NCBI RefSeq assembly: GCF_023716925.1
Contig: NZ_JAMQQG010000047.1
Coordinates: 1-64,000, forward strand
Direction: 5' to 3'
Length of the DNA: 64,000 bases
From: Frankia sp. R82
GTDB taxonomy: Bacteria; Actinomycetota; Actinomycetes; Frankiales; Frankiaceae
Shown here: positions 8,436 through 16,341 of the stretch, piece after piece
Layout of the letters: each line of letters starts with the position of its first letter
Position numbering within the stretch: the stretch's first letter is position 1
Notes under the pieces: generated by a model
Seen by the model: the letters and a program-made list of their open reading frames with translations, nothing else
Databases searched by the model: none
Told to the model about the DNA's origin: nothing
Program-made: the position numbers and the translations under genes

Positions 8436-11400
8436 ATGCCACGACCGACCGACTGGTCACCGTTGGGACTGCAGGGTGATCCCACTCCCGGCGACCCGGA
8501 GGCCCTGGTCGCCGTCGCCGACTTCATGCACGCCATGGCCGCCAATGCCGACACTGCCAGGACCGGGCTTGAGCAGGTCGTCTCGTCGACCGGGGACGGT
8601 GCCTTCGTCGGGAAGACCGCGGACTGGCTGCGGGACACCGTCTCCACCGCGATCCGGGACTTCATCGGCGGGGTGAGTGACGCCTTCGGGCAGACCGAGC
8701 CGGCCGTGCGCAGTTACATCGTGACGCTGCGCGAGGCGCAGTCCCGCGCCGACCAGGCACTGGGTGAGGCCGCCGGGCTGGCCGCGGACGACACCTCCCG
8801 CCGGGCCACCCTCGCGGACGACGCGACCCGGGCCGGCTCGGATCTCACCACGGCCGCCCGCTCCGCCGCCGGGACGATCCGCTCGGCCCGCGACCACATC
8901 CACTCGCCGAACCCGAAGAAGTCCGCGTGCGAGCGGTTCTGGGAGATCTTCGGCTGGATCGTGCTGGCGATCTCGGTCGTGGCCATCTTCACCGGCGGAC
9001 CGATCGGCCTGATCGCTCTCGGACTCGGCGCGATCATGGCGGTCAAGGCCGTGGTCGACTTCGTCGAGGGCAAGACCAACATCGCCGGGCTGCTGCTGGG
9101 CCTGCTCGGCATGCTCGGCCCGTCGACCAAGCCGCTCATCGCGCTGTCCACCCTGAAGAGCATCGCCAGCGCCACCGCCAAAGTGATCAAAGACGGCCTG
9201 CGTTCGGTGGGTACCTCGGTCGCGAAGATCGGCGCCGGTTTCTGGGAGATCGCTTCAACGATGAACGTCCGTGCGGTGGTCGCAGGCGTCGTCGACATCG
9301 CGACCACGGTGGCCAGCACGATCCGTGATGGCGGCCTGTGGGTGTTCCGTGCTTTCACCACCGCTGACGGCCTCGCTGTGAGGGGCGTAATCACGCTGCG
9401 CGACTTTGTCGTGTCCGCGCCGGCGGCCTCCGTGGATCTGCTGCGTTCGATCGCGAAGGCGGGCGGCACGCTGCCGGCCGCACTCGCCACCAGCGTGCAG
9501 GCCATCCCCGGGTTCGCGCGCGATGTCGTCGACCTGGCCGGCCGCGGGCTGCGGGCGGTGCCCCGAGTGCTGAGCAACGAGTTCGGCCAGTGGAAATGGT
9601 TGAAGATCTTTCTTCCACTGGACGGCACGGAGATCGGCGTGCTCGGAGTGCACGACGCCTTCCGCCTCGCGGTGCTCGGTCGCGGTCTGGCACGTACCGG
9701 GCATTACGCGGGCCTCGTCGACCAGGTGAAGCTGGCACAGCTCGCCGGTGGGTCGCTGCGGGTCAGCGACGGCATCCTGCACGGGGTCAACCCGCCCGAG
9801 TCCGGCCTGACCCACACCGAGTCCGGCCTGCTCGTCCCGCACCCCGAAGCGGGGGTCTCTGCCGTCCAGACGCATCTCGGCGATGGCGTTTCGGCAGCCC
9901 AGCTGACCGAGGGCGCCGGCCTCGCCGCGGGACACACCCTGGCGCCGCACGCCGGTGCGCTGGCCACGGGCCTGCCGGCCACCACCGCGCTGCCACATGG
10001 CATGTCCCTGGCCGCGAACCTGGGGAGCGCGCCGGCGGCGCACCCGGGCGGCCTCGTCACCGCCGGCGGTGACCTGGCCCAGGTGAGTGTCACGGGGGCG
10101 CACTCCGGCCTCGGTGATCTGTCCTCACCGGCCCGGCTCGCCACGCACCACGCCGGTGATCTGCCGGCCACCGGCCTGCCCGAACTGCGCGCGGCGCTGG
10201 GCGGCGACATCACCGCGGTGAAGCTGACCGACAGCCGGGTCGCGTTCAACCTCGGCGCGGGCGACGACGGCCGGATCGTGATCGGCTCCGGTGCCGTGAA
10301 CCTGCCGGCCGCCTCCTCGGTCTCCACCTCGGTCTCCTCCTCGGCCATTGGGGGCCTCGGTGGCGTCGGCCACGGGGGGCAGCTGGCCACAGCGCACCCG
10401 TCCGCCGCCGGGGCCAGTCACGCGGACCTGTCGGGGGCCACCCACCTGACACCGGACCCCCTGACACCGGGCCACCTAACACCGGGTCACCACATACCGG
10501 GCAGCCTGACGCCGGGCGGCGCGGTGCACGATGCCGCCGGCTCGGTTTCGCTGCCGGGATCAGCCTCCGCACGGGCCTCGGCCCACCCTCCGACGACGGT
10601 GGTCGCCGACGCTGGCGCCGGCTCGGCCGCGCCCACATCGGTGGCCGGGTCGGGGGCGCTCCTGGGCACCCGGGCGGCGACGGCCGGCCCGGTACCGAGT
10701 GACGCACCGGTCGAGCTGATCATCGGTGCTGGCGGTGTGGAGATCCGCGGCCAGGCGGCGGCGCCGTCGCCGCTCACGTCAGGCGGCGGCCGTGGCGTGC
10801 CCACCGACCAGGTCGGCGGGGCAGCTCCACTCGGCCGGGAGACTGCGTCCGGTGGCACGGCTCAGGCCGGTGGCCTGGTGTCCCGCGGCGGGCCCGCGGG
10901 CCAGTCGACGCGCGACGCCCTTGCCCTGCTGGCCGTGCCACCGCCCTCCGCGGGGCGCTCGGCCGTCACCGCGGTCCCGGACGGGGTGAGCGCCAGACTG
11001 ACCGAACCGTCCGGGGCCGGGATTCGTGGCCCGCAGTCACGGCTCGACACGGCCGGTGTGTCGACAGCGCGGTCATCGCAAGCGGCGCTGTCACCGGCGG
11101 TGGTGCGGCCCGATCCGGAGACGGCCGGGGCGGCGTCGTCGGTGCCGCTGGCCGAGCACGCCGAGCAGGCCGGCGGCCACGGGCTCGACGCGGCGTTCGA
11201 CGCGGTCGTCCGCAACACGGCGGCGGTGCGCAACGCGCGGGAGCACCTGGCTGCCGCCCCGTTCACCAGCGCCGCCAGCCCGGCCGAGAAGGCGCTGAAC
11301 GTGGCCCGGGCCGAGCGCAGCCTGCGGGCCGCCGAGTCGTTCCACCAGCGGACCATCGCCGACCTGCAGGCACGGGGCGTGTCCGACCCGGTCGCCGCGG

Positions 11401-14400
11401 CCGGCGAGCACGCCTGGGCGCAGTTCCGGATCGCCGAGACCCGGCTCGCCGAAGCCCGGGCGGACTATCAGGTTCTCCACCCGGGCACCCGTCCGCTCGG
11501 CGCGCAGGCATCACCCGCGGCCAAGGGAAAGCCGAGCGGCACCTCGGCTCAGCTGGCGTCCGAGAGCAGGCTGCGGGACGCCCTCGCCGGCTTCACGGCC
11601 GCGGAGCACCGCCTGCACGACCTGGAGCTCGACGTCAGCCGGCTGCGGGCGGCGGACAACGAGGCGCTGCGACTTTCCCTGATCGAGCACCCCCGGCTGC
11701 CCGGCGGCGCCCGGCGCCCGGAGAGCCTCGCGAATCTTCCTCTCTCCGACGGGCTGCGGTTCGAATCCACCAACCCCGGTGAGCTCTGGGGCCGGCTCGC
11801 CGGTCAGCCGAACGGCAGGAGTCTGGAAGGGCCGATCACCTATCCCGGCCATGGGGGGTTCCGCGTCACGGACCAGCAGAATCCGGCCAGGTTTCGCGAG
11901 TACGACGACGAAGGGGCCCTGGTCGCGTACGGAGGCGGGATCGATCTCGTCGGCCCGCAGGGCCCACACAGCCCCCGCAGCCCCCACGGCCGCCTCGACG
12001 TCGACGCCGCGCCGGCGACGCTGCACCTGCCGGGAGGAGAGAGCCGGCAGGTCGACTACGTGCCGGACAACGGCAGCCACCTGATCACGAGTCTGGGTGG
12101 CGACGGTACGCAGTGGCGTTTTGGTGAGGATGGTGCTCTGACTGGTTTCGTGATGCCGGCGCGAAATGTGCCGTGGGCTCCGGACAGCCGGTTTGAGGTG
12201 AACATGGCGGATGAGTCGGCCACGCTGCGCCGGGCCGGGGATGATATTCAGGATTTTGGCTATGAGTGGCGAGACGGTGCGCATTGGTTCATGGGTGCGA
12301 ACGATGCGTGGCTGCGTTTTGGTGAGGATGGCGGTCTGACTGGTTTCGAGATGCCGGTGCGGAATCTGCCGGGGGTGGCGGCCGGTCGGTTGGAGGTGGA
12401 TTTCACGGGGCAGGAGCCGCGGGCGTGGCTGCACCGTGACGGTGTGCGGGGTGAGGAGTTCGGTTATGTGTGGCGGGATGAGGGCCATCTGATCACGGGC
12501 CCGGGTGGGGATGGCTCGTGGTGGCGGTTCGGCGGCGTTGGTGATGCGGCTGGTTTCGAGATGCCGGTGCGGAATGCGGCGGGGGTGGCGGCCGGTCGGT
12601 TGGAGGTGGATTTCACGGAGGAGGGGGCGCGCGCATGGTTGCACCGTGACGGTGTGCGGGGCGAGGAGCTCGGTTATGTGTGGCAGGACGGTCATCAGGT
12701 GATGACCGATCAGGTGAACGGTGTGTGGTCCCGGTTCGATGCACAGGGGGATCTGGCCGCATGGCGAACCAGGGCCACCAGCCTCCACGGCGCAGCGGAC
12801 GGTACGGCGGAGATCAACCTGGCGGCGCAGACCGGTAACCACATGCACGCCGGTGGCGGCCAGCGTGCGTGGAACACACTGGCCGCGGAGGAAGACGGTG
12901 TCTTCCGGCTTGGCAACGCAGCGGGCGACTGGCAGCGGATCACCAGCGACGGCAGGATCATCGAGGAGTCCTTCACACTGCGAGATGCGCGCGGATATCT
13001 CGACACCACCCGGATCCACGCCCGGCGGGACGAGCACGGCACCGTCACGATGCAGCTCCTGAACGCCGACGGGAACAGCCAGGTGCCGAACACCAGCGTC
13101 CGGTGGGACGACAACGGCTACCGCGTCAGCCACACCAACACGACGGCTCACGGCACCGACCACCAGGTGTTCGACCTGGATGGAACGCTGCTGTCGGAGA
13201 AGATCGCCTACCTGACCAGGAAGGGGACCAGCGACCACACCTACCTGCAGGTCGATCACGCCACGCACACCTGGACGCGGACGAACGCCCAGGACGTCCG
13301 GCTCGCGGGCCAGGCCGAGGCCCAGGCTGCAACAGCTCGGGCCGCACAGCCGACGCCGCACGGCTACAACAGCGGCGGCTCCGTGACGGTGAAGCCGAAC
13401 GGCGACCTCCAGCTCGTCGGCGCCGACGGGACGCCGTTCTACTGGCGGGAACATCTCGGGCCCGACGGAGCCGGCGGGCACCCCGTCCTGGAGGTCTTCC
13501 GGGACGAGCAGGGCGGGAGATACTGGCACCAGTGGACCGGCGCCGACCATGGCCAGCTCGGCGCCCACACCGCCCGGGGAACCAGGCGTTTCGAGGACCT
13601 TCCGGAGGGCCGGCTGTGGAAGGACTACCGGCACCGCACGCCGTGGGATCCGGCGGTGCGGGAGTACCGCAAGGCCGCCGACGGCGGAATAATCCGGGCC
13701 GAGAGCCGGCCCGACGGGTCGTGGCGGTGGTTCCGTTATGACAAGAGCGGTGCGCTCACCGTCGAGGGGACGCGCGACCGGCTGAGCCTGGGGCGGGGTT
13801 GGCAGGACATCCCGACCGCCCCGAACGCCGGCGGTGTCGCCCAGCGGTACTGGTCCGCGGCCAATCTCTTCCCGGACGCGTTGCACTACCGGGAGCACGC
13901 CGTCGGTCGTGCAGAGAACGGCGGCTTCGAGGCGACCGCCGCCTACAAGGAGTTCTCGCCGCAGATCAAGGACACCGGGACCCGCGAGACTGTCCAGAAC
14001 AACCACACGCTGGAAACCGTACGGTGGGCCGAGCAGCGGCCGCCGCAGTTTCTCTGGAAGAGTCTGGGTAGGGTCGACTTCCACACGTCGGGCCAGATCC
14101 TCGGCGACAGCCGGTACCAGGTCTTCCACTGGACGGAGCGAACCGCCAACGACGTTCGGGTGGCCGATGGGATCCGGGCGGTCACTCCCGACGGATCGTT
14201 CTCCGACTTCACCCGGCAGGGTGACTTCGTCCGAGGGGCAGTCAAGCTCGAGAACGGCAACACGGTGGAGATCGGCCGTGATGCGAACGGGGCATGGGCC
14301 TCCCTGGTCGACAACCCGAACCCCACCGGGGCTCGGGAGCTGAACTGGCGGGAGATCGACTCCAACAAGACGTTCGCCCAGGGCGGCACCCGGTACTTCC

Positions 14401-16238
14401 TCCCCGACGGACGGAACTGGGTCGACGTCCAGACGCACGAAGCAGGCAACGTCCCCGTGCCACCACAGACCGCGCGCTACACCCACGCGGACGGCAACGT
14501 GACGCAGATCGTCCGTCCGACGGATCGGCCGCCCTTCGAGCAGGCCCAGCTGCAGGCACAGCCGTTCACCCCGGCGGTCACCGGCGCGACGATCACGCGG
14601 AACACGATGGGCCAGATCGTCAGCCGGCAGGAGCGCTGGTGGGCCGACCGGCCACCCACGAACGGCCAGGCAAACCCGGCGGACATCACGGTGCAGGCCA
14701 CCGGCGACTCCCGTTCCGGTGACTGGCGGTGGACGGACGAGGCCGGCCGGAGCGGAATCCGCCGCAGCGGGCGCAACACCCGGTGGACCGGGGCGTGGGA
14801 CGACTCCTATCAGGACTTCCACCTCGAGCCCAACGGCCAGACGCCCATCCGCGACCTGCGGGCGCTGGACAAGGGTCGGGCGGTGTTCGCGGGGCGCCAG
14901 GACGATGGGACCTGGCATTCCGAAATCCGCGACGCCAAGGGGGAGAGGGTCGGCGGCAGCACCGCCAAGCGGGAGTTCCGCCATGGCGGCCAGTGGCGGG
15001 AGCGGCCCCCGGCCGGAACCGATCGCGTCCGCTGGCGCGACGTCAGCACCACCACCGGCCGCATCCTGCGCGAACTGGCCGACGGCCGGGTCCGGGTGTA
15101 CGTCACCGAGCGCCCGAAGGACCTGCCGCTGGGCAGCGGCGAGTGGAAGGAGTACGACCAGGGCGGCGTCTTCCGTGAGCGGGTGCACAAGGGAAACGAC
15201 GTGTACCGGGAGTCGGAGTCCTTCCACAAGCAGTGGCGCGAGACCGACGCGGGCGGCCGGCTGCTGCGTTTCCGCTCCCTGTCCGGCGCGGTGTGGGAAC
15301 GTGGGCCGGTCCGTTGGTCGATCCAGCACGCGCATTTCACCCAGGTGGGCCGGGAGTTCGAGTACCGGGGCTGGGCCAGTGAGTTCCGTGGCAGAAACCG
15401 GATGTGGCGGGAGTCGAACCGCCTGCAGTACACGGCCACCGACGGTCTGATCGGTACCTTCCAGAGTTCGTGGGTGCAGACGGCGCAGAAGATCTCGCTC
15501 GACTTCGCCCAGGACTTTGTCATGGACTTCACCGTCCAGGCCCTGGTCGCCCTCGCCTTCAACAACGGCGACCTCAACCCGCAGGACTGGTACCGCGCGC
15601 TGCTCGGCGCGGGTGTCGCCAGCGGAGTCAAGGGCCTCAGCGGTCTCGCGCACGACCGGCCGGGGCTTGGGCTCAAGGGGAAAAAGGACGGGTTGGCCAA
15701 CGTCGACAGCGGTAAGGACTTCAACCGCAATCCCTACAACCACGACAAGTTCTGGGACAACGACTGGGCGTCCACCGAGAACCCGACCCGGTGGCGGCAG
15801 GCCACCTACGACTACTTCGTGGGCACCATCGCGGTGGGTTCCCTCTCCTCGTTCGTCGCCAACGCCGTCAACGCCGCGGTCTTCGGCCTGCCGCACGACT
15901 ACATTCCCCTGCACGGCGGCCAGGCCGCGCTCGCCGGCGGGTGGGGTGCCGCCGGTTCACTGATCACCGGTTCGGCCTTCGGTAGCATCCGTACCTTCGG
16001 TCACCTCCTCGGCTCCGGGCGCTACTTCCACAAGGGCGGAGTTCCCGACCTCTTCCTGCAGTTCACCGAACGGTTCATCGAACGGACGGTGGGAGCGGCC
16101 CTGCTGCTCAAGGCGACGGGCCTGCGTCCGCAGGACAACGTGCCTGCACCGGAATCCGCGACGATTCATCGTGTTCTCTCCCCGACGACGGTCCTGGCTC
16201 CGCTTCCCCTGCCGGCCGGGGCCGGAGGGGACGGCTGA
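8436..16238 (+). CDS. Giant (2600-residue) ESX-associated repeat protein, polymorphic-toxin-like layout
   Basis: Start ATG 8436 has GGGAGG five bases upstream; earlier in-frame codons fall in the 15-base repeat. Residues 1-160 are helical and resemble the WXG100/LXG-like targeting region of large type VII substrates. Hydrophobic stretches at about 167-212 and 215-240 could span a membrane. Residues about 500-900 are Gly/Ala/Pro/His-rich. Residues about 900-1060 look helical. The stretch from 1220 to 1440 holds three to four units of 66-70 residues with the pattern FGEDGxLTGFEMPVRN followed by RLEVDF and HRDGVRGEE. A long tail follows with many W-x-x-x-D and Y-x-x-G repeats reminiscent of YD/RHS-type shells. 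The C-terminus (about 2350-2600) has hydrophobic stretches. I recognise no catalytic toxin motif. It lies between the esx genes and the beta-helix ATPase. Confidence 0.8.
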   Translation: MPRPTDWSPLGLQGDPTPGDPEALVAVADFMHAMAANADTARTGLEQVVSSTGDGAFVGKTADWLRDTVSTAIRDFIGGVSDAFGQTEPAVRSYIVTLREAQSRADQALGEAAGLAADDTSRRATLADDATRAGSDLTTAARSAAGTIRSARDHIHSPNPKKSACERFWEIFGWIVLAISVVAIFTGGPIGLIALGLGAIMAVKAVVDFVEGKTNIAGLLLGLLGMLGPSTKPLIALSTLKSIASATAKVIKDGLRSVGTSVAKIGAGFWEIASTMNVRAVVAGVVDIATTVASTIRDGGLWVFRAFTTADGLAVRGVITLRDFVVSAPAASVDLLRSIAKAGGTLPAALATSVQAIPGFARDVVDLAGRGLRAVPRVLSNEFGQWKWLKIFLPLDGTEIGVLGVHDAFRLAVLGRGLARTGHYAGLVDQVKLAQLAGGSLRVSDGILHGVNPPESGLTHTESGLLVPHPEAGVSAVQTHLGDGVSAAQLTEGAGLAAGHTLAPHAGALATGLPATTALPHGMSLAANLGSAPAAHPGGLVTAGGDLAQVSVTGAHSGLGDLSSPARLATHHAGDLPATGLPELRAALGGDITAVKLTDSRVAFNLGAGDDGRIVIGSGAVNLPAASSVSTSVSSSAIGGLGGVGHGGQLATAHPSAAGASHADLSGATHLTPDPLTPGHLTPGHHIPGSLTPGGAVHDAAGSVSLPGSASARASAHPPTTVVADAGAGSAAPTSVAGSGALLGTRAATAGPVPSDAPVELIIGAGGVEIRGQAAAPSPLTSGGGRGVPTDQVGGAAPLGRETASGGTAQAGGLVSRGGPAGQSTRDALALLAVPPPSAGRSAVTAVPDGVSARLTEPSGAGIRGPQSRLDTAGVSTARSSQAALSPAVVRPDPETAGAASSVPLAEHAEQAGGHGLDAAFDAVVRNTAAVRNAREHLAAAPFTSAASPAEKALNVARAERSLRAAESFHQRTIADLQARGVSDPVAAAGEHAWAQFRIAETRLAEARADYQVLHPGTRPLGAQASPAAKGKPSGTSAQLASESRLRDALAGFTAAEHRLHDLELDVSRLRAADNEALRLSLIEHPRLPGGARRPESLANLPLSDGLRFESTNPGELWGRLAGQPNGRSLEGPITYPGHGGFRVTDQQNPARFREYDDEGALVAYGGGIDLVGPQGPHSPRSPHGRLDVDAAPATLHLPGGESRQVDYVPDNGSHLITSLGGDGTQWRFGEDGALTGFVMPARNVPWAPDSRFEVNMADESATLRRAGDDIQDFGYEWRDGAHWFMGANDAWLRFGEDGGLTGFEMPVRNLPGVAAGRLEVDFTGQEPRAWLHRDGVRGEEFGYVWRDEGHLITGPGGDGSWWRFGGVGDAAGFEMPVRNAAGVAAGRLEVDFTEEGARAWLHRDGVRGEELGYVWQDGHQVMTDQVNGVWSRFDAQGDLAAWRTRATSLHGAADGTAEINLAAQTGNHMHAGGGQRAWNTLAAEEDGVFRLGNAAGDWQRITSDGRIIEESFTLRDARGYLDTTRIHARRDEHGTVTMQLLNADGNSQVPNTSVRWDDNGYRVSHTNTTAHGTDHQVFDLDGTLLSEKIAYLTRKGTSDHTYLQVDHATHTWTRTNAQDVRLAGQAEAQAATARAAQPTPHGYNSGGSVTVKPNGDLQLVGADGTPFYWREHLGPDGAGGHPVLEVFRDEQGGRYWHQWTGADHGQLGAHTARGTRRFEDLPEGRLWKDYRHRTPWDPAVREYRKAADGGIIRAESRPDGSWRWFRYDKSGALTVEGTRDRLSLGRGWQDIPTAPNAGGVAQRYWSAANLFPDALHYREHAVGRAENGGFEATAAYKEFSPQIKDTGTRETVQNNHTLETVRWAEQRPPQFLWKSLGRVDFHTSGQILGDSRYQVFHWTERTANDVRVADGIRAVTPDGSFSDFTRQGDFVRGAVKLENGNTVEIGRDANGAWASLVDNPNPTGARELNWREIDSNKTFAQGGTRYFLPDGRNWVDVQTHEAGNVPVPPQTARYTHADGNVTQIVRPTDRPPFEQAQLQAQPFTPAVTGATITRNTMGQIVSRQERWWADRPPTNGQANPADITVQATGDSRSGDWRWTDEAGRSGIRRSGRNTRWTGAWDDSYQDFHLEPNGQTPIRDLRALDKGRAVFAGRQDDGTWHSEIRDAKGERVGGSTAKREFRHGGQWRERPPAGTDRVRWRDVSTTTGRILRELADGRVRVYVTERPKDLPLGSGEWKEYDQGGVFRERVHKGNDVYRESESFHKQWRETDAGGRLLRFRSLSGAVWERGPVRWSIQHAHFTQVGREFEYRGWASEFRGRNRMWRESNRLQYTATDGLIGTFQSSWVQTAQKISLDFAQDFVMDFTVQALVALAFNNGDLNPQDWYRALLGAGVASGVKGLSGLAHDRPGLGLKGKKDGLANVDSGKDFNRNPYNHDKFWDNDWASTENPTRWRQATYDYFVGTIAVGSLSSFVANAVNAAVFGLPHDYIPLHGGQAALAGGWGAAGSLITGSAFGSIRTFGHLLGSGRYFHKGGVPDLFLQFTERFIERTVGAALLLKATGLRPQDNVPAPESATIHRVLSPTTVLAPLPLPAGAGGDG
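12100..12760 (+). repeat. Near-identical 198-210-base repeats inside the giant gene
   Basis: A block at 12341-12475 recurs at 12551-12685 (offset 210 bases) with few changes, and an older version precedes it by 198 bases (around 12119). All offsets are multiples of three. Third codon positions here are often T or A (ggt, gat, ttt, cgt), unlike the C/G-ending codons on both sides, so the segment stands out in base use. Confidence 0.85.
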
Positions 16239-16341
16239 GCGGGAGCGGCTGCGCGGGGCGGTGCGAGCCGGGTGCGAGTGTGCGGGTGCGCCAGGGGCCT
16301 CGAGGTGTCGGGCGGGATGAGCGGGACGAGTGGGAGAGCGG

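Noticed and set aside
11759-11769. ggttcgaatcc, identical to a tRNA T-loop
   Set aside because: It lies within coding sequence of the giant gene (LRFESTN), and no acceptor, D or anticodon stem can be built around it.
11511-15914. 1467-codon minus-strand open frame
   Set aside because: It is antisense to the giant ESX-linked gene, is rich in Arg/Pro/Val without domains, and arises from high GC third positions on the other strand.
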